In this document: one piece after another, positions 1-11,696 of the stretch | Position numbering within the stretch: position 1 is the first letter of the stretch | Layout of the letters: each line of letters starts with the position of its first letter | DNA from: Leucogyrophana mollusca | Taxonomy: Eukaryota; Basidiomycota; Agaricomycetes; Boletales | Assembly (NCBI GenBank): GCA_021014945.1 | Contig: MU266329.1 | Coordinates: forward strand, 186,001-250,000 | DNA: 64,000 nt | Reading direction: 5' to 3' | Notes under the pieces: generated by a model | Told to the model about the DNA's origin: nothing | Seen by the model: the letters and a program-made list of their open reading frames with translations, nothing else | Databases searched by the model: none | Position numbers and translations under genes: made by a program

Positions 1-3000
1 ACGGACGGGTGTCCGTTTTTGATTGCAGTGACTAAGGCTGACGACGCAGGCAAGCGTTGAGACCAGATTTTTGTGATGTGAGACGTTCGTTGCGTGAATT
101 AGCGTTGCGGTGGAAGCGAAGGAAGGGAGAAAAAAGCCAAAAAAGTGAGAAAAAGCAAGGATATTGAATGGACGTTATCCACGGAGTAGTACTTTAGAAA
201 GCCTGGTGTACTTGGACCAGAGAAATATGCAGTACTAAGTAAGATGGCGGAATTTCGTGGTTGGGAGCAAACTCGCACTCGAACAAATCTTGCATCCAGT
301 ATCCGGCTTTTCACACTCCGCTCCTTCCCTCTGTCACCAACACCCTTCCTTTCCCAAGACTCGTTATTCATTTCATTGTCTTCTTTACCACGCAAAATAC
401 AAGGCAAGACTGTACAATGAACATTCCCGACGGCTATCCTACCTTGGCGCGATCACGGCTCAATGCGGTCACTGCTGGCGGCTCTGGCAGACCAACGCTG
501 GTCCCCTCAGATGCGCGCAAATTTAACGTGACCGTGCATGGAGTCTGATGATCGTTCCTGCGCCGGCAATATCACGTCCAGCCGTCGTAAACACGCTGGC
601 ATGTGGCTGCGTGTGGGAGCTCCTGCAAGGTCACCTGGGGTAGACTATATACACGTAGCTCTATCTTAAGCACCTGTACAAATAGTAAACGCACTCGAGA
701 CCACCATCCGATCGAGCGAGAAAGGATTGCTCGGAGCCGGCTGAAGAGGTCATTCGGGTCCGGCAATTGAAGCGCATAACGGAACAAGGGCATTGGCGTC
801 GGCCAAGGAAAGTCTATGCCGTGTCGAAGACGTACACGGCAACGTCTAGCTTGAGGATGTCCCGCCCGGAGCAACAAACACGCCTGCGCCCCAGAATGCC
901 ACTTCAAGTCAGTAGGCGCGACGGCAAGTCACCAGTCACTGATAACCCACAATCAGATACGCCACAACGCACCGTTGAAACAAGGCTACCACCCGATCGA
1001 GCAGGACTATCTTCAGACTGGGCGGCGTTCTCTGGAAACCTGGCAACTCGTCATCGCGTCATCAGCTGGCCACAATGATCACGATGGCGCAGCAGCACCC
1101 TTGAAAACTCCACCCGCAGGCCACAGTCAAATTCAAACCAAGGACTTTGAATTCGCGCGTGGCCTCCAAGTCGTCGACGGAAGGAGATGCGATACCCATG
1201 ATCAGCTTGCGTTCCAGAGTGGCAACGCCCCGCTGTCTATAACTCTGAGAACCACAATCAAATCGACACAAGTAGCCTGTAGCCAACACCTGTCCCACCG
1301 TGTCACGCTTCAGCCCCAAATCACTGGTAACTCGGGATTACTTAGCTCCACGTCGACCGAGAAACCCCAGTCACAACTCCGAGGGAAACATGAGCGCTGC
1401 TAGGCGGCGGCCGCTTGATCGCAATTCGTGATTCGTGATGCAGACCTGTGATTCGTGATTTATGATGCAAACCCGAGACACGCGCGCATGTCCAGTGTCG
1501 GGGGAGCGTGAGTCTTGAGAATCAAATGTCACGATGGGGATAAATCGGCCGCTGCACTTGTACCTCCGATACACCGAATATTCGACAGCCTCGTAGAGCG
1601 CCGCCATTTCACCGATCGCGAGTCTCGCAAACGGAATTCCGGAAGATTTTTTCACGAACTGCGTCAGCTCGACTACAACTACCAGACACCCTCGGCACGG
1701 AGGAAGGGATAGTCACAACAGCGCTCGGGGAATTTCTCGACGAGTCTGGCGCCTTGCGAAAACCGGAGAGAAACGTTGGTACCAAATCAAGGGTGATCGT
1801 GACCAGTTTGAGAAAGTCAAGTCAGCCGTAGAGCGCAAGAAACAGGCGTATACCGAGGGGGAATGGTGATGAGGCAAAGATGGTAAGATCTCTTGTGTGG
1901 CCATACAGAGATACACTGCGAGACCGCGATGTCATCCCGCCGTTGGTTTTACAGTCGGTAAGTGGTACCTGGACCCGAACCAACACTTTTCTTACTTTTT
2001 CTTCTGCAGGCCAGAACCCAAGCTGATACTCCCGCGGGCGGCCAGACACAGCATGGTTTGGAAATATGACGGATAGAACTCGAAAATCGCATCTTGGTCA
2101 ACAATTGAACGCACCCTGATTCGGGCACTAGCGTGTTTATTGTCAGAAAGATTGGGCATCGGAGATTCTGTCTCCAAAGGGGATAAACATCAACTTCCTG
2201 CTCCACAGGCTAGTATCAAACCCATGTAAATGCGCGACGTACATTAATACTGCACTTATGCACCCAGCTGGCCGCCTTGTGTTCCTCGCCTGTCCTGTTC
2301 GCCTTCTTGTAATGAGCTTTCCGATCTCGGCATTTGGGCCCTCAGGATCGTATCCATGGGCGAGAATTCCAAGGCTGTCCCTGGATGTCCGCGATAGAGC
2401 CTCAATACTCAAAGTGCGAACCTCGTTAGCAAATTGGGGGGAGTATAGTCGTGACAGGTATTGTGTGATCATCATGACACGGTATGCATCAATGCCAGGC
2501 TGCTAGCCGTTATAAGTCAGTGAGGTCTGTTAGGTAGAAGGAACGACTGTCTTCCTTCGAATCTTTGGACTGCCTACGGGAGACTAGCTATTAGGGTATT
2601 GTGTATACTTTTGGGAGAGTCGTCCCCGTAACCTCATTGTAAGATAATACAAGGACACATGCACCGTTACATTTTCACCCCTAACCTCCTGGTGGCTACC
2701 AGTGCCCTCCTTATATGGCATGATCGACATGGAGTCACTCTTCCGTCTAATCTTTGACTCGCATTCGATTGTCTGGGAGGGATGAATGAACATCCATCAC
2801 AGTCCGCATCATGCAATCTACAGAGAAAGCGCAAACCCAGGGCCGTTGTCAGCTGTGGCTCGTTTGTCGAGGCAATTAAAACACCAGGTGCCAGACGTTG
2901 GGGCAGGGGAGAAGCCGAAATATAAGCGGTCACGCTGATACCCAAGCGCCCATGTCGATGCCTGACCGCCATCTCCACTGGCATTGGTAGTGTCTTTGTT

Positions 3001-3107
3001 GCGGTGCGTAATAAAGAATCTCCCTCCCTTCACTGACAGTTCTGGACCAACTATAATCGCAGTTCAATTTGTGCATCGTACCTGACATCAGCAAACGAAC
3101 AACTTCA
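1..3107. other. no recognisable gene
   Basis: Both strands hold only short open frames with no family signature that I can recognise, and stops are scattered through all frames. Around 1424-1466 the word ATTCGTGAT occurs several times in near tandem, which looks like a small degenerate repeat. The last few hundred bases should include the promoter and 5' leader of the WD40 gene that starts at 3108. A long minus-strand open frame at 2930-3577 is the antisense shadow of that gene. Confidence 0.5.
1424..1466. repeat. short ATTCGTGAT near-tandem repeat
   Basis: The heptamer ATTCGTG appears twice back to back at 1424-1437. It appears again at 1451, where it is followed by a degenerate copy. No gene overlaps it. 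It may be a simple replication-slippage repeat; nothing else supports a function. Confidence 0.5.
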
Positions 3108-4841
3108 ATGTCAAGCTCATCGACTACAGCCACCCCGGCGGCTGCTCCCGCCCCAGAACCCAGACCTTTCTGCACCAAAATACTCAAGAGCCATACCCAA
3201 TCTGTCCAATCCGTTGCATACACTCCCGACGGTCGCTTCATTGTTAGCGGCTCTGGGGACAAGGATATCCGTATTTGGGACGCTGAGACAGGCGAAACCG
3301 TCGGTGCACCACTCGGACCAAACGACCGAGGGATATGGGAATTAACCATTTCACCAGATGGCAAAATAATCGTCAGTGTCGACCTGGGCTCGTATCCAAC
3401 ACGCATATGGGATTTCGAAACGCGGCGCGTAATCCACACCTTTGACGCGGGGGTCGTGTTTTCGCTTGCCATTTCCCCAGACAGCCGATATGTGATCACT
3501 GGCTCCGGTAACCGCCTCGTACAGAAGTGGGATTTAGAAACAGGTGCACGGGTGGTGGGGCCGATGGAAGGCCACACGAGCTATGTGGCTGCAGTTGCTT
3601 GGTCTGCAGATGGAGAGAGGATTGCGAGCACCTCATATGATGGTACAACCAGAGTATGGAACGCAACTGATGGGTCGCTCGTTGCGGGACCTTTCCGGGC
3701 GGATCCCGTCTACCATTCGCGTTCCATCGTGTTCTCGCGTGATGGGAGCCAAATAATACTCGGAATGGAAAACGGGGACATACGGGTTTTGGGTACTCAA
3801 GATGGTCGTCTCAGAAATGCGCCGTTGACGGGACACAAGGGGGCGATCATCTCTCTTGCATTATCACCAGATGGCCGGAGAATCGCTAGCGCCTCCGAGA
3901 CAGATTCTACGGTGCGCATTTGGGATACCGCTACAGGCCGACTTGCTGCTAGGCCCCTCGATCATGGCGAGATGGGCAAGGGCATAGCTTACTCTCCCGA
4001 CGGCAAATACGTTGCGAGCTCAGGAGCTGACGGGGATATTCGCATATGGGATGTCGAAGCTGCCGTTGCGAGCTACATAGCGAGCGTTCCCAAAAACGGG
4101 ACTCGCAATACAAATAAGGGAGAGCTTCTTGATTCATCAATCCTCGATGCGAGTCCATCGTCTTTCCAGCTGTGCCGAAACTCACTCGAATCCACCAGCT
4201 ACCCGCAACCGCAGACGTCGGTCACGCTGAATCCGGGCATCACGCGCCCCCGGGGACACAAAAGGCGACTCGGACCCATGTCTCAGACCCGGCATATGAT
4301 TCAATACTCGATGTTTGTTGCTTTTTCCGCGCCTGTTTCATTTTGTAGGTATTGAGTCTACGTGTTTCTAGCTGCCTGCTACGCTAGAGCCGCATCCTGG
4401 AGGTCGCCCGCCACCCCGACGTGCAGCCAAAGCGGAAAACGTTGCCACAGAACCTCCGGCACCGCCCAAGACGTCACAGCCGGGACGCCTCACACGGCTA
4501 TGGGCTCGCTTTCGCCCGAGAACTCCTCGCCGTGGTTCATCGATCACGATGCGCCCAAGCTCAGGAGCCCGGAACCAGCCAGCTGCACCTCCAGTTGTCG
4601 ACGTCCCTCACGCACAGGACTTTCCCGTGCGTATATTCATCCACGTCCCTGTTTACTGCGCTTGACTTCCCCTTTCTGCCAGCGGGTGGTCATCGCTGCG
4701 CCTCGAGATCGTAAAACCCGGGCACGCAGAGCAAGGATTGTTGTTGAAGATGAAAGTGACGACGGCTCCGATTCCTCGGATGGGTATGAGTATGTTGGAT
4801 GTCTGGATTACATATGCTTCTTGAGATGCTGCTCGAGATAA
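3108..4841 (+). CDS. WD40-repeat protein (seven-bladed propeller, basic/acidic tail)
   Basis: The first ATG of the long frame is at 3108; the frame extends upstream only through non-ATG codons. After a Ser/Thr/Ala/Pro-rich leader, seven WD40 units follow one another. Visible blade ends include IRIWD, TRIWD, VQKWD, TRVWN, IRVLG, VRIWD and IRIWD, each preceded by an SPDG-like turn. One uninterrupted exon covers all blades. The tail is spliced and less certain. It contains the phrase LPATLEPHPGG near 4371, a Pro/Arg-rich stretch, an intron near 4625-4681, then RVVIAAPRDRKTRARRAR and an acidic DESDDGSDSSD segment ending at 4841. Stand-alone WD40 proteins with this kind of tail are common and often multi-copy in Agaricomycetes. 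WD40 propellers serve as protein-binding scaffolds; partner and pathway cannot be read from sequence. The splicing between about 4090 and 4371 is not resolved. Confidence 0.8.
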
Positions 4842-6293
4842 GGTTGGTAGGTGCTTTTGAGTCGATCGCGCCATTAATCGCGACCATTACACGAGATGCT
4901 TGGCCCAGGATGCGCTACACACCTCTCGGCGATCCCCTCTCCTACCTGGAAGGAAACAGGCTCTTTTCGCTGAAGTACGCCTCGCTGCGTGTCCGACCGC
5001 GTTGCCCCACGTTGGTGACACACCTGACGCGGACTATCTCTATCTATTACCCTGCCGTCTTCCTGGCGCTTGCTTTTGCTTCCAAAAGCTTCAATAGTAT
5101 TCAATTGCTATCTTCATCTATGGAGGGGATGGGCCTTTCGTCTTGTACGGCGCTGGAATTGTAACTTTATTCATCTGCGCACTGGACGGTCGGAGCGCGC
5201 TGCGTGCATATAGTTATGAGCGCAACAAACTGTGTAAGTAGGTTGCGCGACACCGCGAGGTTCGGAAATTTGCACCAAGTCCAAGATGTCTGGAGCTGGT
5301 ATGAATTAGATAGGTGGGCGAGTAAATTGTCTGGTGAGAGGACTGGTACCACTGGCATGAACAGATGATAACTTGATATTAACGAGGTTTTGCGGAATGG
5401 GGGGAGTGATTGAAGGCAGGGAGGCATCTACGATTAAAAGTTGTGGGGTACGTAGTGGGGGTGATGATATAGTATGTATACGAAGAGGGAATATGATTAC
5501 GGAGATCAGTGTAGCAGATACATACCAGCTTGAACGGAGATCAAAAGAAAGAACGCGAGTACGATGCTCGGGCAGTCATAAGGTCAACTTCGAGTCCGAG
5601 TCGGATACACGCCACCGGTCGAGTGAGGTCAATTGACTCGTCGGCGATACCGAACCTGTGACAAGTTGTTGTGTATACAATAGCATGTTGGGTCGCAGAC
5701 GACCATTGCAATCAATCCGGGTTGGTTGTCGCCTGAGGGCGAAGCAGTATTCGATGAACACTGCAGCGGGCAACCAGTAAGTAAGTCAGCGATATGATTC
5801 AAGTTGGTCGGATTTTGGCTCATGTGTAAGTTGGCTGGTTATCGCATCGCCCTCGCAGCGTGTCGTTTGGGTCGATAGACCCCGCCCGACGCCGGGACGG
5901 TACACTGACTCGGAGGGGGTGCGGGGTGTAGGGTTGTTGGTGGCGTTCTGGGGGTGGTACCGTGTTTGTAGCGGACGGTGCGTATGGGGAACTTCGATGC
6001 GGGCGTTGGCGTTGATAGAGTCCTGGGCAGGCGAGAGTCTGGGTGGGTGTTGGGCAATATTAATGGGTCCTTGGCGACGTACCGGCATCGAGAGACTGTC
6101 GTGGATGGGCACTTGGGTCGTCCTCGGTGTCCACGGGGGGTGTTTCCGTAGTAATAGTATACTCGAGTCGTGTGGTGGTGGCATGTCTGCTGGAGGTGGT
6201 GGTGAGTATCTTCGGGTGGGTGTACTGGAATGCACTCGAAATTATGTCAGGCTGTGGTTCGCGGTTGTCGTCGTTATGTATTTTCACCGTCGA

Positions 6294-6318
6294 CGTCGCC
6301 GCCGCCGCCGCCGCCAAA
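6294..6318. repeat. CGC/GCC trinucleotide run
   Basis: About eight uninterrupted GCC-type triplets are seen. They translate to poly-Ala or poly-Pro in frames that look non-coding, so this is best treated as a microsatellite. Confidence 0.7.
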
Positions 6319-7269
6319 CGGCACTTTGTCTCTGTCTGTTTGCAATGTGCATTCGGTTGTCTGGGTTCCTGGAATCGAGCTTGAGATCAGCCTGAGCACC
6401 AGTGACCAGAGTGATACTCTTCTGGAGCTTTGGGACCGGGCGTGAATGAAAGTGTCCAACGGGAGGTGCATCTTGAGGTTCAGTGGACCAGAATTCGTGG
6501 TGATTGAAAGCAAAGCGGGGCGGAAGGGCTTAGGGAGCCGCTTGTTTTTGGTATCATGGTCTGTATCTCTTTGGATGATGATTTCGGCGGGTCTGAGGTG
6601 CCTGCTTGGTGTGTCCGAGGACGTAGTGCTGCATTTTTGCGCAATAGCAGCGGTTCATGACCTTGCGAGGCAGGCGGATACTAGGGAGTTAATCGCGATT
6701 GAGAAAGGGACGAGCCGAGTGAAGGGATGGAAAGACAATCATTGCTAAATCAGCATTTTCATTGACAAGTACACGTGGGCTGGCAGTGTGTAACGAATGA
6801 GAGGATGCTGAGGAAATTCAGCAGGTATCGGAATGTCGCTAAGATGTGTCTGGAGTCTGGTCAACCTGGATCGGATGGGGCATAGTTTCGGGGCTTGTGG
6901 AGTGATCCATGGAAAGGTTGTTTTCTTCGATCTACGAAACTGCCTTCGATGCAAGCATTTTTACCTCCACCCCGTCACGTGATCCTAATGCATGGTTGCA
7001 CTGGGGATGCGCAGTCGCGTCGTGGGGCAGTGTTGCGAGGGAGAGCGATGATCCGTCCGTGCGTGCCCTGGGGAAAGAAAGGGGCTGTCGATGACTAGGT
7101 AGGGTTTATCGCGAGGCACGGTTCCGTCGTGGCGCCCTTCCCTTCCTTCCCATTCCTCCATTGTCCGAAAGCGGCAAGGTTGGAGGTCGAGGGCATGGGG
7201 ATTGACCGGGCACGAGGGAAGCGCGTGGGGAGGGCTGAGAATAGCGTGGGCGGCTAGATACGAATCGAG

Positions 7270-7300
7270 AGGCAGGCGGTGGTGATGGTGATGGTGATGC
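7270..7300. repeat. GGTGAT hexamer microsatellite
   Basis: Several copies of GGTGAT or GGTGGT lie in direct tandem upstream of the GDS1-like gene. No coding context is seen. Confidence 0.6.
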
Positions 7301-7733
7301 GATATGATAGAGAATGAATGGGATGGAAAGGATAGAATTAGAATTACATAGAAAGGAACAAGGCAGAGGGTCGGGTGCGATGTCGACTTCCTTCGCGGAA
7401 GAAACGTTTAAAAAATGAAGCGGGGGGTGATGACGGCAGACGGAGGTAGTGTAAAAAAAAATGATGGAACGGGTTATTGGGGTGGGGCTTTCGCGACGAG
7501 GTGTAGCAATGGGGTGTGTCGTTGCGATTGTCGTGGTCGTCGTTGCCGTCGCGGTGAAAGTCCACGGATAAATATACTGGGAGATATTGACTGCGCTCAG
7601 AGTGTAAAAGGAAGGAAGAGATAAGGGTGTGATCGGTTACGTAATGTGTGACACGATGATGGAATTTGAAATTTGAAATGCAGTTTGTTGCTCCTTTGTT
7701 GCTCTCGAACGACGCCCAACCATTCCCCATGCA

Positions 7734-10658
7734 ATGAACGCTCAACTTGTCCTGCACCCAGAAGATGCCTCCAGCAAAGTATTCCACGCAATCCGCCGCT
7801 CATTCCTCTCCGTCGTACGTCCCCTGTCTCCTAAATACCTCTAGTTACTAACGGCGCCACAGGACAACCGCGCGATGACCATCAAAGACCTCGCTGACAT
7901 GACCCTCAAGTTCGGCCTCATATGCCAAAAGTACGTCTCATCCTCGTCTTTGTACGCCCCGCTGACCAGCCTGCAGCGTATCCGCAGCCAGCCAGGCCAT
8001 AACGACGTACATCAGAAACCACCTCCAGCGCTGCGACCAGCAGCAGGACCACCCCCTCCTCCTCCGCCACGTCCTCTCCGGCACCCAGGCCGACGACGAC
8101 CTCGTCCGCGCCCTCCACTCCCTCTCCGGCGGCGCCCACCACCCCCTCCAGCAGCAACGCCACACCAACTTCCGCCGCGGCACCATCGTGTGGTACCTCT
8201 CCAAGGCCGCCGGCGTCTCCTGCCCCTTTGCCCGCGCAGGCATCCGCCTCTGCGAGTACGGCAAGCACGGGCGGCTCGTCCTACCGAGCGCACCGCCCCG
8301 CTGCGGAGAGAAGCGCAAGCGCCTGAGGAGTCGTGCCGCGACACACGACGACCACGCGAGCGATAGCGGCTTTGCAGATGGGGATAGCGACGACGAACCG
8401 CCCCCAAAGGTAAAACTCACCCTCAGACTCCGCAGACCGTCCCCGGAATCCGTCCGTCTATCGCGCTCCCCGTCGCCGTCGGTGTCGTCCGATGACGAGC
8501 CGATGCCCGCGCAGCAGCAGCCGGACGTCGACACGCCGTGGACGCTCCCGCCGTACCCACGCCGCTCCATCTCGATCCCCTCCTACACCCCCACCTGCGA
8601 GGTCGGCCCCTCCCGCCCCTCTCACCCCCCGCGCTCGCCCTCCCCGGACCCCGACTCGGACGACGACAGCATCGACTCGCCCCTCAAGGAGGACGACTAC
8701 CACCCGCTCACCGCCGTCAAGCACGAGCCGCGCGACCTCCGCGGCATGCTCGACGCCTGGGAGGACGTCGATGCCGTCCGCGTCGACAACCCCGCTGCCG
8801 ACCCCCGCCCGGACGACGCCGTGAAGTGGGACTGGGACTGGGACCTCGAGCACGAGTGGGACGCACTCGCCTGGGACGCGGAGCGCGGGATAAAGGTCGA
8901 GGACGCGCAGTCGCCCTCTGCGGAACTCGGCCCTGCGTTCCTCGCCTTTGGCTTCTCCGACCCGGCTCCACACCGCGCTCCACCTGCTGCGGCGGGGTCT
9001 TACTTTGCGCCCATAGCGGTTATGGACCCTGTGACGACACCGGGGATACCCCACCGCAGGCTGACGTGGAAGGACGCCGAGCTATTGGGCCCGGATAGCG
9101 TGCATCCGCGGGAGTTTGAGGATGGGGTGTGGACGGCGAGGGAGCGTGCCGAGGGGGAGCCATCGAGGGAGGTCTCTTCAGCTGCGGTGTCGCCGCCCAC
9201 GCCGATTGAGGTAGACGTAGAGCCGGTTATGGTGCATACATGCGAGCCGTGTGCGCCGGCTATAAGCGCGACGCAGGTCGAGGGTGCGTTTGGCTTAAAT
9301 TTACTTGACGACGACCACTAACCCGCCCCGCAGGCATATCTGTGTACCAGACCACCCTCGGCGCACACACCCTCCTCCGCCGGATCGACACCGATTTCGT
9401 GAACCTGACGACGCTCCTCGCCGCGCTGTCCCTCACGCTGCCGTCCGCGCAGCATTTGCTGTCCTCGCAGCACTTGCCGTCCTCGCAGCACTTGCCGTCC
9501 TCGCAGCACTTGCCTTCCTCGCAACACCCTTCCTCGCAGCACCCTCCACACACGCTCCCCCCATCTGCGGTGACGATAGCGCACGCCTCGCGGGACGTAG
9601 CGGGGACGTGGGTCGCGCTCGGCGTCGCGCGGCAGTTCTGTGCCAGCGCCTCTACTTGTAATGGGGTCGCAAGCGGCGTGGACGTGTTCCTCTCCGACGA
9701 ACTCGTCATGCGCTTCCCGAGCGCGCTGCGCGACTTCCACAGGGCGAGCGCGGCCGGGCGGATGTTGGCGCAGTTTGGGCTGGCGTTCCGCGGGTCGAGC
9801 GTGAGGCCGTTTGCGCTGGCGGCGATGCGAACCCCTTCGCCCTCTCCTCCGCCAACGACGACATCCCTGCCACACACGGCTTTTCCTCCAAGGGTCGGTA
9901 CTACTTCTCCCGCTCCGCGAGCTGCCTTGTCTCCCAAACTCGCAGCCTCACCGCCATTCTCCCCGACACTCGCAGCTTCCTTCTCTCCCAAACCCGCACC
10001 CTCACCGCCACCGCCATTCTCCCCCAAATTCGCAGCCTCACCACCCCCGGGCCTCCACACGACCCCACCCTCGCCGCCCCTCCACCCCGCAACACCAGAT
10101 ACATGGACGCGCGACCCCGAGCCGTCGTTCGACCTCGCGCTCGCTGCGCTGCGGCAGGTTGGTGTCGGTGTGGGCGTAGGCGCGGGTGCAGGCTTAGATG
10201 GAGGTTTGGGTGCGGGGGGGATGGGCGTAGACAAGGAAGGTGAAGAAACCCCGCTGAGCCCGACGGAGGTGGAGATGTTTAGGACGCTGTGTGTGCATCC
10301 TGATTGGGAGGCGGAGGCGGGCGAGAGTGGGTCTCAGAGTGGGAAAGAGGTGGTGGCGGTGGCGGTGGCGGTGGCGGTGGCGGGTAGAGACGCAACGACG
10401 CTGGCAAGCAACCAGGCGGCGGGGGGTAAAGACGCGGCGACGCTGGCTGGCAAAGACGCAACGACGCCGGCAAGTCATCACGCAACGACGCCAGCAACCC
10501 AACAGGCAGAACCAGAAGCGGCCATGGACGTCGTGGAATCGGAGAACGAGCCGCGGAAGAACCTGAGGCGGTCGAAGCGCGTGGCGGACGCTGCTGCACG
10601 GTCGCGGATACGGGTACGGCCGCGCATGAGAGGGGGCCCGAGGGGGATCTTTGCGTGA
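7734..10658 (+). CDS. GDS1-type winged-helix protein with APSES/KilA-N-like region; putative transcription factor
   Basis: The start is the ATG at 7734; an ATG five bases upstream is closed after two codons. GT-AG introns fit at 7815-7862, 7931-7976 and 9284-9333, and all restore frame. Exons 1-3 encode a compact helical domain (motifs FHAIRRSFLSV, MTIKDLADMTLKFG, ITTYIRNHLQRC, RRGTIVWYLSKAAG). It resembles the GDS1 winged-helix domain of fungi. An acidic Ser/Pro linker rich in DDD and DWDWD follows. After the third intron, VYQTTLGAHTLLRRIDTDFV and later GTWVALGVARQFC resemble the two halves of an APSES/KilA-N DNA-binding fold, here split by a repeated SSQHLP segment. Further on come LSDELVMRFPSAL, Pro-rich repeats, an Ala-Val run near 10350 and a basic C-terminus (LRRSKRV, RIRVRPR). 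I infer a nuclear DNA-binding regulator of unknown targets. The second domain call is the weaker one. Confidence 0.7.
9457..9550 (+). repeat. coding minisatellite (SSQHLP unit)
   Basis: A roughly 18-base unit reading tcctcgcagcacttgccg repeats about five times with small changes and then shortens. It encodes Ser-Ser-Gln-His-Leu-Pro in frame within the GDS1-like gene. It falls between the two conserved blocks of the APSES/KilA-N-like region, so it probably forms an exposed loop. Confidence 0.85.
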
Positions 10659-11625
10659 GGGGGCGTGCTTGCGTTTCGACCTCCGCCCTCCCTTGCGCAC
10701 TGTGCGATTCGACGGCCCTCCCGTGCGTCGTGCTCGTTCTTTTTTTCTTTTTTTGATCTTTCGTTTGAGCGCGGACGTTTGTCGTGTCCGAGCTAGATTT
10801 GTAGCAGATTCGTTCGTATACGTATAATCTCCCCTCTGCACTTTCGTCTCCGCTATCTTTATACCTCCCCACTCTTCTGTTTTCTGTTTTCCTTCGATTT
10901 GAGTGCCCGAGCCCAGGCGCAAAGTACCTATCCTATTCCCCCAGGCGGCTGGCGTTTCTGCCGTCTGCGAATGCTCCCTTCTTTCTTCTTTCTTCCTTCC
11001 TTTCTCTTTACTTTGCCTTGCCCGTTCGCCTTCGCTTCAGATCCCCCGTAATTGGTACACATCCTACATACACGATACACATTATTGCACGAGGCTGAGA
11101 TTGTCGATGTGTGCTTGTACTGCTACGGCTACGCTCTAGTCTACATATGTTATGCTGTGCTACACTACGATATGATGCTTTATAAATGTGTATGTGATTG
11201 TGATTGTCGCTGTGTATGTCACGGTGTATGGTTTGTTTTGTGGGGGGAGGACGTGCACGTGCTACTTGGACTTGAGTCTTGGAGAGCTGACGGTGCTTTG
11301 ACTTGCGAGACCTGGTTTTTTGATTTGATGATTCTTGATTTCTATGCCGATGCAAGCTACAAGGACAAGTGGCTCCCTTCCGCCCCCGCTTTCGAATTCA
11401 ATCATCACGAACTTGAATTCTGGTCCGGTGGCACAGCCTGAACCTCGAGATGCACCAGTGCACCTGTGATCCACCATAATGCCAGCCCTCCACCAGATAC
11501 TGACCGCGCCTCGATTGTATGTTCCATCTCGCTGTTCTCTCAACATACACCCGGATCTTTGCCTCACGGAGTATCTGCCTCGATGATGTCAACTGAGCGC
11601 AAAAGCTTCCAAGCGTTTAGAGATG
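10659..11625. other. 3' flank of the GDS1-like gene; no gene seen
   Basis: This stretch contains pyrimidine-rich runs (10736-10760 and 10978-11010) and no conserved frame. It probably includes the 3' UTR of the preceding plus-strand gene and, at its right end, the 3' flank of the convergent monooxygenase copy 1. Homology to the two other monooxygenase 3' flanks begins near 11625. Confidence 0.5.
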
Positions 11626-11696
11626 CGGATCCACTTGCCTGTTGCTACACACGTATACTATCATTCTATACGGCACTAGCTACCAAGCTTCGTCTG

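Larger units (their letters stand above)
4842..7733. other. gene-poor stretch with simple repeats
   Basis: No open frame here looks like a conserved protein on either strand, and the frames that exist are low in complexity. It contains a run of GCC/CGC triplets near 6297-6318 and a GGTGATGGTGAT run near 7270-7300. The right end should carry the promoter and leader of the GDS1-like gene at 7734. An unrecognised fast-evolving gene cannot be excluded. Confidence 0.45.

Noticed and set aside
2930..3577. 215-residue minus-strand open frame
   Set aside because: It lies antisense to the WD40 exon and its composition follows from the WD40 codons on the other strand.
8458..9054. Long minus-strand and alternative-frame open reading frames across the GDS1-like gene (also 9260-10234)
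   Set aside because: The region is GC-rich and low in complexity, so several frames are open at once. Only the plus frame links by introns into conserved domains.
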